Below, one piece after another: positions 48,601-61,997 of a DNA stretch of 64,000 nucleotides (positions within the stretch are counted from its first letter, which is position 1; the number at the start of each line of letters is the position of its first letter). The stretch is from Clostridia bacterium UC5.1-2E3 (lineage in GTDB: Bacteria > Bacillota > Clostridia > Lachnospirales > Lachnospiraceae). The notes beneath the pieces were generated by a model that saw only the letters and a program-made list of their open reading frames with translations, searched no databases and was not told the origin of the DNA. The position numbers were made by a program, and so were the translations under genes. The stretch is from assembly GCA_001304875.1 (NCBI GenBank), contig BBZO01000001.1:124001-188000 (forward strand), given 5' to 3'.

Positions 48601-50677
48601 ATGGAAAACAGGAAGAAAACATTTGGAATCAGTGCCGGCATGGGCGGAGGCCGCGCGGGAACCGTGAAGATGGCCGTGTGTATTTCCGCGTTTCTGCTGT
48701 CACTTCTCTGCAGTCTCATATACAATGCGTGGAAGTATGACCGGATCAGCCTGGCGGAGGCCGGCCAGGATCCGGATGCGGTCATGGCGCTGGGAATCGC
48801 CGCTCTGGTGGTGATGGCGGCAGGGGTCTCGCTGGTGCTGATTATTCACAATGCGTTTGCCGCATTCATGGGCGAGAAGGTGCGCCTTCTGGGGATCCTC
48901 TCCAGTATCGGGGCGACGCCGGCGCAGATTAGGAAAGGTCTGAGGCGTGAGGCGGTCTCCCTGTGCGCGCTTCCCCTGCTTTTTGGAGACCTGCTGGGGA
49001 TTGCGGCCGGCATGGGCGTGGTCGGGTGGACCAATGTGTACCTGGGCGGCATCGTGGAGGGGCGCCGGGAGGCGGTGTTCGGGTATCATCCGGCGGTGTT
49101 TCTGGCGACGGCGGCTGTCTCAGCGGCCACCGTGTGGATCTCCGTCTGGCTCCCGGCGAGGAGGCTGGGGAAAGTCACGCCGCTGGAGGCCATTAAAAAT
49201 GCAGATGGGGGCTGGCAGAAAAACCGGCTGAAAAAGACAGGGACATTTCGTATTCTGAGGACCTGTCCGGCTTTGAGGGAGAGCTGGCCGGGCGGGCGCT
49301 CCAGGCGCAGAAGAGGGCGCTTCGGACCGCCGCGGTGTCACTGGGACTCTCATTTTTCGCGTTCGGATTCTTCCAGTGTTTTTTCGCCGTGTCCAGGACG
49401 AGCACGCAGGTCAGCTATTTCGACCGGTTTCAGGATGTGTGGGACGTTATGGTGACGGCAAAGGCTCCGCAGGACGGGGCGGAGCTGGCAGAGACCTTTG
49501 ACGCGGCGGCAGGGAGACTCCGGGCGCTGGACGGCGTAGAGCGCGTGACAGTCTATCAGAAGGCAGCGGCGAAACGGATGGTCACGGAGCAGGAATTAAG
49601 CGCACAGATGGCGGCAGCCGGAGGACTGGGAGCCATCCGGCAGGAGCGTGCGGGCGCGGAGAAGGAAGGGACGGACGGCGCATTTCCGGCAGATGAGGCG
49701 TGTCTCGTGAGCGCCCCGGTGCTGATTCTCGATGATGCCAGCTTTCTGGATTTCTGCAGGCAGGCAGCGCGCCGGAGCAGCTTAACGGGGCGGCGGTTCT
49801 TAACTTGTTCCGGGATGATTCCGACCCCAACTACAGGAAGGAAAACTATCTGCCCTATCTCGACGGCCGCGCGCAGACGGCGGCGCTGGCGCTGGAGGGG
49901 ACGGGCGGAGATTTTTATGAGATTCCGGTGGCTTTTTATACGGACGAATTTCCGGCGGTCAGGGAACGTCACCACAATGTGGACTACAGTGAGCTGGTGC
50001 ATATTCTGCCGGTGTCTCTCTGGCAGGAGATCTGTCTGCAGACAGGAACTGGTGCGGCGGCGAATGCGGATATGGACGCAGGGACAGACACAGGAGCAGG
50101 CCAGAACGCGAATGTGTACATACAGCTTCTCGCCGCAGACCGCCGCACGCTGGAAGAGCTGGAAAGTGCGGAGGCCGCAGCCATGTCTGCTCTCGACGGC
50201 CTGTTTGGACAGATGGAGAGTGAAAACCGCATCGCCGAAAAAATAGCCAGCGACCGTGCAAACGACGGGCTTCTGACCATACTCGGCGGCTTCTGTGCGT
50301 TCCTCGCCATGATCGGGATCAGCGGTGTGTTCTCCAACACATTGGCCTTTGTGCGAAACCGGCGGCGGGAGATCGCCTGCCTGCTGTCCGTCGGCATGAC
50401 GTCGGGGCAGATAAAGAAAATGTTTGCCGCGGAGGCGTTCTGTCTGGCTGGGAAACCGATGGTCTGCACGCTTCCCATGATCGTGTTATGTACCGGTATG
50501 TTCCTTAGGATCTCCTGGCTGGATCCGATGATATTTTTGAAAAATGTCCCTGTGCTTCCGGTTGCGGCATTTGCGGCGGCGGTTTTTGCGGCGGTGGCGG
50601 CTGCATATTCTGTTGGGTGCAGGAATGTCTGCCGGATGTCTCTGGCTGAGATGCTGAGGGAGGATGCGTTGGATTGA
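48601..50677 (+). CDS. FtsX-like ABC transporter permease
   Basis: Two FtsX-type membrane domains with a large extracellular insert: AFAAFMGEKVRLLGILSSIGATPAQIRKGL is the conserved cytoplasmic loop, repeated later as LAFVRNRRREIACLLSVGMTSGQIKKMFAAE. Two missing bases (near 49228 and near 49775) break it; repaired length 692 residues. Starts 3 bp after the ATPase gene. It resembles the BceB group in layout; no neighbouring BceRS pair is present, so a resistance role is only a possibility. Confidence 0.85.
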
Positions 50678-50699
50678 AGGTTTGGATAAGAAATTCAGA

Positions 50700-50750
50700 T
50701 TATTTTCCAAACAGATCGCTGTGAGAGCCCGTTCGGATCGCGCGGTTCAT
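50700..50750 (-). pseudogene. YafQ/RelE-type toxin, deletion remnant
   Basis: Overlapping the end of the antitoxin frame by ATGA, a 16-codon ORF encodes MNRAIRTGSHSDLFGK. The end RTGSHSDLF is the usual C-terminus of YafQ-type mRNA interferases, joined directly to a start codon. The catalytic middle is gone. Confidence 0.7.
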
Positions 50751-51020
50751 CGTTTTAACTCCCGGAGGGCTTCCTCCACGTCGTCATAACGCTTCACACT
50801 GATCATGGATGATCTGTTCAGCTTCGTGCATGGCGGCGATAGTTTCCCGGTTGGGGTGATCCAGACGGACTTCAAATGGAAAGCCGCCGACCCGGAGAGA
50901 CTGGCGCAGAAACACATTGATTGCTGTCGTGAGATTCATTCCCAGCTCTCCGTACAGCGCTTCACATTTCTTTTTCAGATCGCTGTCCATGCGCACGCTG
51001 AAATTTGTTGTGTTTGCCAT
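50747..51020 (-). CDS. RelB/DinJ family antitoxin
   Basis: NFSVRMDSDLKKKCEALYGELGMNLTTAINVFL is the ribbon-helix-helix region of RelB/DinJ antitoxins (in the usual order: strand, helix, MNLTTAINVFLRQSL). A base missing near 50795 stops it early; restoring it extends it with KRYDDVEEALRELKR and a stop at 50747 (90 residues). The toxin that should follow is reduced to a stub. Confidence 0.8.
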
Positions 51021-51188
51021 AAAATAACTCCTTTCTGCAATCCATTATACTTCTATTATATACATAATGCATTGCAAAAGCAATCTTTTTTATCTCGCTA
51101 TGGTTAATAGCAGGCTGAGGTCATATTCCCGCTCTCCCCCACATACCCTTAAACCAGAACCATCATAAAAGGGAAAGGAGCGGGCAAA

Positions 51189-53843
<2,655 letters not shown>

Positions 53844-53845
53844 TA

Positions 53846-54477
53846 CTACAGCAATTTCCCCACCGCCAGCATAATCAGCATCACCCCGCTGACCCACGAA
53901 AGCTCCAGATTCACGCGCCGGGAGAGAAGCGTGCCCAGGGCGCAGCCCAGCCGCACAGCCGCCGCGCCGGCGAGAAAGACGGCGAGGAGCGTGGGAACCA
54001 GGGGAAAATCGGAAAATCCCGCGCCCAGTCCCGCGGCGGCGCTGTCCAGGGACATGGCGACGCCACGGAGAGCGCCTCCGCGGGGGAGAGCACGGAGTTT
54101 TCATCGGCGTCAGCCTCTCCCGGGTCCGCGTACACAGTGAGAATAAAGTGAAGGCCGGAGAAGGAAAAACAGAGATTTTTCCTTCTGTCCCGGCCTTTTA
54201 AAATGGCCGATTTCACGGCGCTGTCAGACAGCTTGAAAATCCCCAGGCCGAACAGGATGAGAAAGCAGAGAACCGGCAGAAGCCGCGGCGGCAGAAGCCC
54301 CGAGACCGCGTTTCCCAGGCACAGCGAGACAAATAAAAACAGGGTGGAGAGGGAAGTAATAATAAGGGCGGAACAGGGCGGTATTTTTACCCGGTCCGCG
54401 CCGTAGATAAAGCTGGCCGCGAGCGCGTCCGCGCAGAGCGCCGCCGTCAGCACGCATATTTCGGCATAGGAGGACAT
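53846..54477 (-). CDS. YtaF/MntP-family membrane protein
   Basis: Six helices of the MntP superfamily: CADALAASFIYGADRVKIP at the N-terminus, GLGIFKLSDSAVK in the middle loop, and ALSVAMSLDSAAAGLGAG in the repeat. A G missing near 54066 splits it; repaired length 210 residues fits the sporulation-associated YtaF subgroup. It is convergent with the P-type ATPase, two base pairs apart. A manganese or cation export function is possible. Confidence 0.8.
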
Positions 54478-54626
54478 GGAGCACCTCGTTCATTTACGCT
54501 TACCATTATAATATTCCCCCGCCTGCCAACGGTCACAGAGCCCAGCCTTTACAGATTCCGGCCTTTGTAATATAATTGCAGTATCATATGCCCGCCGGCA
54601 GGCGGGGGAATCAGGAGGACACGGAG

Positions 54627-56167
54627 ATGTCAGTAAGCTATGCAGAGAGATACAGAGGGGAACTGCCGTCATTTAAGGAGATGACGGAGAAATTTTACAA
54701 AAAGGAAGTGTCCGTCAAGGACTACAAGGGCTTTTCCGGCTTTTTCGGCAGCTATGCCCAGAGAGGCGGCGAGGCCAGCATGCTGCGTCTTCGTATGAAT
54801 GCCGGGCAGATCACTAAGGAAAAACTTAAATTTATTGCAGAGAGCATAGAGAAACACCAGGTGGACAAGATTCATTTCACCACCTGCCAGACGGTACAGC
54901 TTCACAATCTGAACGCGGCCTCCGTCTGCGAGATCATGGAGGCCGCCGTGGACGCGGGCATCATCACCATGGGCGGCGGCGGAGATTTCCCGAGAAACGT
55001 CATGTGTTCTCCGCTGACCGGCGCGCAGAAGGGCGAGTATTTCGACGTGATGCCCTGCGCCCAGGCGGCGGCCGACTATCTGATGGGCCTGGTGGGAACC
55101 GTAAAGCTTCCCAGAAAGCTGAAAGTGGGCTTTTCCAACTGCCCCGAGAATGTGCCCCACGCCACGTTCAGGGACCTGGGCTTCGCGGCGGCCGCGGACG
55201 GGACCTTCACGGTCTACAGCGCCGGCGGCCTGGGAAATAACCCGAGAATGGGCCTCAAGGTGGCCGAGCACGTGGCGCCGGAGAAGATTCTCTACTACAT
55301 CCAGGCCATGGTGGAGACCTTCGTGACCTACGGAAACTACGAGAACCGCGGCAAAGCCAGAACCCGCTACATGCAGGAGACCCTGGGCGAGGAGGGCTAC
55401 GTAAAGGCCTACAATGAAAAACTGGAGGAAGTTCTTAAAAAAGGCGGTCTCGACATCAGGATCCCGGCTGCGGAGTTCACAAAGAAGGGCGATGGAAGCA
55501 CAGCGTCCGGCTCCAGAATCATGGAGGAGAAGTACGACGGCCTCTACACGGTCAGCTATCACCCCATCGGCGGCGTTCCCGGGGTGACAAAGATCCGTGA
55601 GATTTACGAGACCATCAAGGACATGGAGGACGTGGAGCTGCGTCTCTCCCCGGACGAGGGCGTCTACATCGTGCATCTGACCGGAGACGAGGCGAAGAAG
55701 GTACTGGCGGCCACAGAGGACAGCGCAAAGACCCTGTTCCAGACATCGGTGGCCTGCATCGGCGCATCCATCTGCCAGGTGGGCGTGCGGGATTCCCAGG
55801 CGCTTCTTAAAAACTGGTGGAGACGGAACAGGAAAATGGCTTCGCAGACGGCGTTCTGCCGAAGATCCATATTTCCGGCTGCCCCTCCTCCTGCGGCACC
55901 CATCAGATCGGCGACATCGGATTCCACGGCGGCGTGAAGGTGGTGGACAAGCAGGCAAAGCCGGCGTTCACGCTCCATGTAAATGGCTGCGACGAGCAGG
56001 GGAACGAGCGCTTCGGCGAGAACTGGGGCGTGATGCTGGAGGAGGATATCCCGGCGTTTATCGCGGACCTGGGCCGCGCGGTGAGCGGAGCGGGAAGCAC
56101 CTATGCGCAGTGGGCCGGCGCTCACATGGACGAGATGAAGGCCATCGCGGAGCGATATATAAAGTAA
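54627..56167 (+). CDS. Siroheme-dependent nitrite/sulfite reductase-type protein
   Basis: NirA/SiR-like hemoprotein of 513 residues. Ferredoxin-like halves begin LRLRMNAGQITKEKLKFIAE; the [4Fe-4S]-siroheme ligands are ACIGASICQVG (C-x5-C) and SGCPSSCGTHQIGDIG (C-x3-C). Substrate loops: FPRNVMCSPLTG and NCPENVPHATFRDLGF. An A missing near 55812 breaks it before the second ligand pair; without repair the reductase would lack its iron-sulfur site. Preceded by AGGAGG; monocistronic or leading into VanZ. Confidence 0.88.
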
Positions 56168-56186
56168 GCCGAAAGGTGATTTCCGG

Positions 56187-56624
56187 ATGAAGAAATGGAA
56201 GATTTTGCTGGCGGCGTACATCGCGGTGATTTTCATTCACTCCGCGATGCCCGCCGATCTCTCGTCGGAGGAGAGCGGGAGAATCACAGAGCTTCTCCTG
56301 CGGCTCCATCTGCCGGTGAGCGAATATCTGGTGCGCAAGAGCGCCCATTTTCTCGAATATCTGGGCATGGGCCTGCTCCTTCAGAAAAGTCTGGAGGGCG
56401 GGCGCTTTGCCGGGTATGAGCGGGAGCTTTTTACGGCTTTCGCCTGCCTGGCCGTGCCGTTTGCGGATGAGACCATACAGCTTTTTTCCGCCGGACGTTC
56501 CAGCCAGGTGACAGATATCTGGCTGGACATGGCGGGGGCGGCCTGCGGCGTGGCGCTGTACGCGGCCGTGAGGGCCGCTCTGCCGGGGAAATCTGGGCGA
56601 CGAAGGAGGAATGGCCGGCGATGA
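56187..56624 (+). CDS. VanZ family membrane protein
   Basis: Intact, 145 residues. The VanZ signatures KSAHFLEYLGMGLLL and DETIQLFSAGRSSQVTDIWLDMAGA are present, with four membrane segments. Found in teicoplanin resistance loci but widespread in Firmicutes with unknown role. Overlaps truA by 4 bp. Confidence 0.85.
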   Translation: MKKWKILLAAYIAVIFIHSAMPADLSSEESGRITELLLRLHLPVSEYLVRKSAHFLEYLGMGLLLQKSLEGGRFAGYERELFTAFACLAVPFADETIQLFSAGRSSQVTDIWLDMAGAACGVALYAAVRAALPGKSGRRRRNGRR

Positions 56625-57388
56625 ACGTGAAAATTATCCTGCAGTATGACGGCAGCCGGTTCGACGGCTGGCAGAAGCAGGGCAATACGGAAAATACCAT
56701 TCAGGGCCGTCTGGAGGCGGTGCTTGAAAAAATGTGTGGATACCCCGTGGAGGTGCACGGCTCCGGCCGGACCGACCGCGGGGTACATGCGCTGGGGCAG
56801 ACGGCGAATTTTCATCTGCCGGACGGGGAAAACTGGAAGGTGGAGCAGGTGCGAAGCTACTTGAACCGATACCTCCCCGACGACATCCGCGTGCTGGAGG
56901 CCGAACAGGCGCCGGAGCGGTTTCACAGCCGCCTGAACGCGAAGTCCAAGACCTACCGCTACCTGCTGGAGACGGGGGAGAAGCGGGACGTATTCTCCCG
57001 CCGGTACGTGTGCGCGCTGGGAAAGTGTTTTTCCCTGGCTCCCGGACAGCGCCCCGATCTGGCGCGCATGAGGGAGGCTGCCGGATTTCTCGAGGGAACC
57101 CACGACTTTAAGGGATTTTCCTCCCTGAAGAAATTTAAGAAATCCACGGTCCGCACCATCGAGAGCATCACGTTTGAGGAAAACGGCACGGTGCTCGCCA
57201 TCGAGTACACCGGCGACGGGTTTCTCTACAACATGATCCGCATTCTTACGGGAACGCTCTTAGAGGTGGGCCTGGGCCTTCGCACGCCGGAATCCGTGAG
57301 GGAAATCCTGGAAACGGGGAACCGGGAAAAGGCAGGAAAAACCATGCCTCCCGAGGGACTCGCCCTGGTCTGCGTCCGGTATTTTTAA
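56621..57388 (+). CDS. truA: tRNA pseudouridine synthase A
   Basis: Intact, 255 residues. KIILQYDGSRFDGWQKQ, the catalytic Asp in HGSGRTDRGVHALGQ, KTYRYLLETG and DGFLYNMIRILTGTLLEVG. Makes pseudouridine at tRNA positions 38-40. Confidence 0.95.
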   Translation: MNVKIILQYDGSRFDGWQKQGNTENTIQGRLEAVLEKMCGYPVEVHGSGRTDRGVHALGQTANFHLPDGENWKVEQVRSYLNRYLPDDIRVLEAEQAPERFHSRLNAKSKTYRYLLETGEKRDVFSRRYVCALGKCFSLAPGQRPDLARMREAAGFLEGTHDFKGFSSLKKFKKSTVRTIESITFEENGTVLAIEYTGDGFLYNMIRILTGTLLEVGLGLRTPESVREILETGNREKAGKTMPPEGLALVCVRYF

Positions 57389-57454
57389 AGATTTTAGAAA
57401 AACCATGCAATAAGATGGGAAATAAATGCATTAAACTATCAGAAAGGGAACACG

Positions 57455-58027
57455 ATGACCTTTGAGCAATCAAAAGACTACGGCCATATGAGCGACGAGA
57501 TGCTGATGGAGCTGGTGTCCGCGGGCGACAAGGAAGCCTTCGGACAGCTCTATCAGAATACGGATAAGACCATTTACAGCTATCTTCTGTCCATCGCCCG
57601 CAGTCCGCAGGACGCGGAGGAGCTGATGCAGGAGACCTATCTGAAGGTGTGGACCTCCGCCGCCGGTTATCGGGCACAGGGGAAACCCCTGGCGTGGATG
57701 TTTACCATTGCCAGGAATCTCTGCTACATGAGATTCCGCGACCAGAGGCGGGAGTCGGAGCTGGGGCTGGATGAACTTTCTGACAGGGAGCTGGGGGAAT
57801 TTTGTGCCCAGATTGAGGACGCCGCGGACAAGGTGGTACTGCACGCGGCGCTTCGTATTTTGAAGGAAGACGAGCGGCAGATTGTGCTTCTGCACACGGC
57901 CGCCGGTTTGAAACACAGGGAAATTGCGTCCAGCCTGCAGATGCCTCTGGCCACGGTGCTGTCCAAGTACAACCGCGCCATGAAGAAGCTGCAGGCCCAT
58001 TTGAGAGAGGAGGGCGGATACAGGTGA
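57455..58027 (+). CDS. ECF-type RNA polymerase sigma factor
   Basis: Intact, 190 residues. Region 2: DAEELMQETYLKVWTSAAGYRAQG; region 4: LLHTAAGLKHREIASSLQMPLATVLSKYNRAMKKL. It overlaps the RsgI-like anti-sigma gene by 4 bp, so the two are translationally coupled. Confidence 0.9.
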   Translation: MTFEQSKDYGHMSDEMLMELVSAGDKEAFGQLYQNTDKTIYSYLLSIARSPQDAEELMQETYLKVWTSAAGYRAQGKPLAWMFTIARNLCYMRFRDQRRESELGLDELSDRELGEFCAQIEDAADKVVLHAALRILKEDERQIVLLHTAAGLKHREIASSLQMPLATVLSKYNRAMKKLQAHLREEGGYR

Positions 58028-59693
58028 AACGGATCGACCAGCTGAATCAGACCGACATCGAGTACCATCTGCGGTCCGCCGTGGATTCTCTCGTGCCGGA
58101 CGTTTTTGATAAGATCAATTTAGATGCGCCGCAGGAGGCGGCAGAGCCGGAGCGGAAGATCGCCGCCATAAGGCGGTGGGGCAGAACGGCATCCACGGCC
58201 GCGGCGGCGTGCCTTGTGGTGCTCGCGCTGGCCGGCGGAGCCCATGTATACAGCGCGAACCGGGTGGATTCCGTCATCGGCATCGACGTGAACCCCAGCA
58301 TCGAGCTTTCCGTGAACCGGAGGAACCGGGTGCTGGAGGCGGAGGCGCTGAATGCGGACGCCGAGAACATTCTGGACGATATGGAGCTTGAGAATGTGGA
58401 TCTCAACGTGGCGCTGAACGCCGTCATCGGCTCCATGGTTCAGAAGGGATATTTAGACGACATGGACAATGCCATTCTGGTGACGGTGGCCAACGACGAC
58501 GCGGAGAAGGCCGCAGACATCCGCGCCATGGTGGTGGGGGACATTGAGACCTCCCTCCAGGAGAACCAGGTGGAGGCTGTGGTCTACAACCAGCGGGCCG
58601 TGACCACCGACGAGGTGCAGCAGATGGCGGATCAGTACGGCATTTCCTATGGAAAGGCCTACTTCCTGCAGGAACTCATCGACCAGAACGAGGCGCTGTC
58701 GGAGGCGGACATGGAGACGTTCGCGGCCATGACCATGGAGGAGATCGCGAGGGAGATCACCGAGAGCGCCTATGACCTGGGTGAGGATGTGGAGCCTGCG
58801 GTGGATGTGACGCTGCCCGCGAGGGAGAGCGAACCGCAGACCCGGCCCGATACGTCCGCGGGCGAGCCGGGGAGCGGAACCGGAGAGGCAGAAGACGCGG
58901 GTGAGAGCGCGGGCGACGGTCTGGAACACGCGGACGGCGCGGACGGTGCGGATGGAACCGGCGGGGACAGTACCGGCGGAAACGGACAGGATCCGGCGGC
59001 GCGAGCGCTTCCGGCTCCGGAAACGCATCGGTTCCGGTGCTCCCCACGGTGACGGAGCCCAGCTCCTCCGAGGAGGAGACCCAGAGCTCCGCCGAGCTTG
59101 GCATCAAGATCGACTATGTGGACTACGACGACGGCGTGCTGGATATCGTGTTTAAATCCCGGGTGAAGTGGAAGAATGCCACGATCTCGGTCTATGATGG
59201 AAACGGCGACAGCTACTCGGCCCGCATTTTGGACACGGGTTCCACCTCCTGTTCGGTCCGGGTGAGCGGACTGCCGGGGGACGAGGAGTGCACGTTCGTC
59301 ATCGGCGGCGTTGCCTTGAGAAACGGCGGCAGTTTCGGAACTGTGAAGGGATATTTCGATACGCCGTACATTTCCCCGGACGCCGGGGAAGAGAGTACCG
59401 CGGAGAGCACGGAGGCGGAGACAGGAGAGACTGCGCCTTCCGAAGAATCCGCCGGCTCCGCAGGGGAGAGCAGCCAGGAATCCAGTCCGGCGGCCGGTAC
59501 CGGGAGCGATGAAAACGGCAGCGGCGAGAGCGGCGCAGAGAGCAGCCAGGAGACGGGCAGCGGCCGGGAGGACGGCGGCGCGGATGGAGGTGACAGCGGC
59601 GGTGAGCCTGCCAGCGAGCCCGCCGCCAGAGGGAATGAAACAGATGCGCCGGCCGGTGAGACACCGGACGGCGCCGGAAACTCCGACCTCTGA
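58024..59693 (+). CDS. RsgI-type anti-sigma factor with extracellular domains
   Basis: Cytoplasmic N-terminus, one membrane helix (TAAAACLVVLALAGGAHVYS), then the RsgI signature RVDSVIGIDVNPSIELSVNR and a helical region (NVALNAVIGSMVQKGY...). A base missing near 59003 splits it; after it comes a beta-sandwich-like domain (IKIDYVDYDDGVLDIVFKSR) and a Ser/Glu/Gly-rich tail to 59693. Repaired length 556 residues. The exterior part likely senses a wall or polysaccharide signal. GTG start. Confidence 0.82.
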
Positions 59694-59767
59694 GCCGGGG
59701 CTTCTGGTGCGGGGAAAACCCCGGTTTGGGAGAATTTAAAAAAATTTCAAAAATTTGAAAAAAAGTA

Positions 59768-59796
59768 TTGACCAAATCCATACCCTGTTGTATAAT
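59768..59796 (+). promoter_or_regulatory. Promoter of tRNA-Gln
   Basis: TTGACC at 59768-59773, 17-bp spacer, perfect TATAAT at 59791-59796. Confidence 0.75.
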
Positions 59797-59813
59797 ACAT
59801 CGTGTTGTGACAT

Positions 59814-59884
59814 TGGCTATCGCCAAATGGTAAGGCAACGGACTCTGACTCCGTCATTTCAAGGTTCGAATCCTTGTAGCCCAG
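59814..59884 (+). tRNA. tRNA-Gln (CUG), with one base missing in the acceptor stem
   Basis: D-arm, anticodon stem ACGGA/TCCGT with loop CTCTGAC (anticodon CTG at 59845-59847) and T-arm GGTTCGAATCC are intact. The 5' acceptor is TGGCTA against a 3' strand TAGCCCA; TGGGCTA would pair perfectly, so one G of a GGG run is missing near 59815. CCA is not encoded. Confidence 0.9.
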
Positions 59885-59887
59885 CTT

Positions 59888-59931
59888 AAAAAACCGATAA
59901 TTCTGCATCTCGCGGAAGTTATCGGTTTTTT
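59888..59931 (+). terminator. Terminator after tRNA-Gln
   Basis: AAAACCGATAA/TTATCGGTTTT (59888-59900 with 59919-59931) followed by a short T-run. Confidence 0.85.
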
Positions 59932-60019
59932 GCGCTTGTCTCCGGTTGCGCCCGGAGCCCGGCTGTGCTATACTTGCTCTGATATGATCTGATATCAGAC
60001 TGAGAAAGAAGGCTTCTTC

Positions 60020-60733
60020 ATGTATACATTTACCAGCAGAGTGCGCTACAGCGAGACCGATGCATCCGGCCGCCTGTCCATCACGGGGATTATGAACTAT
60101 CTCCAGGACTGTTCCACGTTTCACTCTGAGGACGTGGGGCTGGGGATCGGGTATCTGAACGCCCGGGACCGGGCCTGGTGGCTCCACTCCTGGCAGATCG
60201 TGGTGGACCGTTTTCCCGTGCTGGGGGAGGAGATCGTCATCGGCACCTGGCCCTACGGCTTCAAGGGAATTTACGGCTACCGCAATTTTACGATCCAGGA
60301 CACGACGGGCGAATATCTGGTGCGGGCCGACTCCTGCTGGTTTTTCTACGACACGAAGAATCACCGCCCGGCCAGGGTGACGGAGGACGATATCCGGGGC
60401 TACGGCGCGGACGGCGCCCGGCTTGAGATGAGCGGCGTGCCGGGAAAGATCGCGCTGCCGGAGGCGTTTGCCGAGGGGACGCCCATCCGGGTGGAGCGGC
60501 ATCACCTGGACACAAACCTCCACGTGAACAACGCGCAGTACGTGGAGCTGGCGAGAGAGTGCCTGCCGGAGCGCTTTAAGATCGGAGAGCTCCGTGTGGA
60601 GTACAAAACTGCGGCGGTATTAAACGATATGATCTGCCCGGCGGTGGGGAAAATCCCGGAAGGGTATGTGGTCTCCCTGCGCGGCGCGGACGGAAAAATA
60701 TTTGCAAACCTGTGGTTTGGCGGAGAGGAATAG
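60020..60733 (+). CDS. Acyl-ACP thioesterase (FatA/B-type)
   Basis: Intact, 237 residues, two hot-dog domains: RVRYSETDASGRLSITGIMNYLQDC and the second with HHLDTNLHVNNAQYVELARECL carrying the catalytic His/Asn. Hydrolyses acyl-ACP to release fatty acids. Ends 5 bp before the cvfB-type gene. Confidence 0.88.
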   Translation: MYTFTSRVRYSETDASGRLSITGIMNYLQDCSTFHSEDVGLGIGYLNARDRAWWLHSWQIVVDRFPVLGEEIVIGTWPYGFKGIYGYRNFTIQDTTGEYLVRADSCWFFYDTKNHRPARVTEDDIRGYGADGARLEMSGVPGKIALPEAFAEGTPIRVERHHLDTNLHVNNAQYVELARECLPERFKIGELRVEYKTAAVLNDMICPAVGKIPEGYVVSLRGADGKIFANLWFGGEE

Positions 60734-60737
60734 ATCG

Positions 60738-61571
60738 ATGATAGAACTGGGAAAGACGCAGGCCCTGCGGGTGCTGCGGATCAAGGATGTGGGCGTGTAC
60801 CTGGGCGAGCCTGGAAATGAAAAGGTTTCCGTGCTGCTGCCGAAGCGCCAGGTTCCGGAGGGAACGAAGATCGGGAACATGCTGGACGTGTTTATTTACA
60901 GGGATTCCGAGGACAGGCTCATCGCCACCCGGACGGCTCCGAAGCTGGAAGTGGGCCAGATGGCGGAGCTGGAGGTCCGCGAGGTGACGAAGATCGGGGC
61001 ATTTTTAGACATCGGGCTGGAGCGTGATGTCCTCCTTCCATACAAGGAGCAGACCTACCGGGTGAAGGCCGGCGACCGGTGCCTGGCGGCGCTCTACACG
61101 GACCGGAGCGCCAGACTGGCGGCCACCATGAAGATTTACCCGTATCTGACCGCGGACTCCCCCTACCAAAAGGACGACCGGGTCACCGGTCGCGTCTATG
61201 AAAAGAGCGATAACTGGGGCCTGTTTGTGGCCGTTGACAACCAGTATATGGGACTCATCCCCACCAGGGAGCTGTTCGGCGACGTGCGCTTAGGCGACGT
61301 GGTGGAGGCCCGTGTGGCACGCGTGCACGAGGACGGAAAGCTGGATTTAAGCCTTCGCGAGCGCAGGGAGAACCAGATGGACATCGACGCCCAGACCATT
61401 CTCACGGTTATCGACGAGTATGACGGCGTTCTGCCCTTCGGAGAGAAGGTGAGCCCGGAGATCATCAAGCGCGAATTTAACATGAGCAAGAACGCGTTCA
61501 AGCGCGCCCTGGGCCATCTTTTAAAGGCCGGGGCGGTTGAGATTACAGAGAAATATATTAAACGCAAATAA
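60738..61571 (+). CDS. CvfB-type S1 RNA-binding protein
   Basis: Intact, 277 residues. Tandem S1-like domains (VGVYLGEPGNEKVSVLLPKRQVPEG, EVTKIGAFLDIGLERDVLLP, EKSDNWGLFVAVDNQYMGLIP) and a C-terminal winged helix (REFNMSKNAFKRALGHLLKAG). Homologous to staphylococcal CvfB, a virulence and RNA-stability regulator; function here inferred as RNA binding. Confidence 0.88.
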   Translation: MIELGKTQALRVLRIKDVGVYLGEPGNEKVSVLLPKRQVPEGTKIGNMLDVFIYRDSEDRLIATRTAPKLEVGQMAELEVREVTKIGAFLDIGLERDVLLPYKEQTYRVKAGDRCLAALYTDRSARLAATMKIYPYLTADSPYQKDDRVTGRVYEKSDNWGLFVAVDNQYMGLIPTRELFGDVRLGDVVEARVARVHEDGKLDLSLRERRENQMDIDAQTILTVIDEYDGVLPFGEKVSPEIIKREFNMSKNAFKRALGHLLKAGAVEITEKYIKRK

Positions 61572-61585
61572 GGAGGATACATCAA

Positions 61586-61959
61586 ATGAAGACGATTATC
61601 AGTACAAACAATGCACCGGCGGCCATCGGCCCCTATTCCCAGGCAGTGGAGGTGAACGGAATGGTTTACACTTCCGGCCAGATTCCCGTGAATCCGGCGA
61701 CCGGGGAGATTCCCGAGGCATCGAGGCCCAGGCGAAGCAGGTGATGGAGAACGTGAAGAACCTTCTGGAGGCGGCGGGAACCGGCATGGCAAACGTCGTG
61801 AAGACCACGGTTTTCATCAAGAACATGGACGATTTTGGAAAAATCAACGAGATCTACAGCGGATATTTCGAGGGCGACTGCCCGGCGCGCTCCTGCGTGG
61901 AAGTGGCCCGTCTCCCGAAGGATGTGCTGATGGAAATGGAAGCCATTGCTATTAAATAG
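61586..61959 (+). CDS. ridA: RidA family enamine/imine deaminase
   Basis: KTIISTNNAPAAIGPYSQAVEVNGMVYTSGQIP is the RidA start and ARSCVEVARLPKDVLMEMEAIA the end, including the conserved Arg that positions the imine. It clears reactive enamine intermediates from PLP enzymes. A G missing near 61718 splits it; repaired length 124 residues, normal. AGGAGG precedes the ATG. Confidence 0.93.
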
Positions 61960-61966
61960 AATTTTT

Positions 61967-61997
61967 AAGCCTGGATGTGAAAAATCCGGGGCTTTTT
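61967..61997 (+). terminator. Terminator of the ridA transcript
   Basis: AAGCCTGGAT/ATCCGGGGCTT with a 7-base loop and TTTTT. The remaining 250 bp to the next gene (61998-62254) is AT-rich; I can see no further gene in it. Confidence 0.7.

Noticed and set aside
51021-51188. Riboswitch upstream of the P-type ATPase
   Set aside because: yybP-ykoY elements often precede such ATPases, but the aptamer motifs are absent from this interval.
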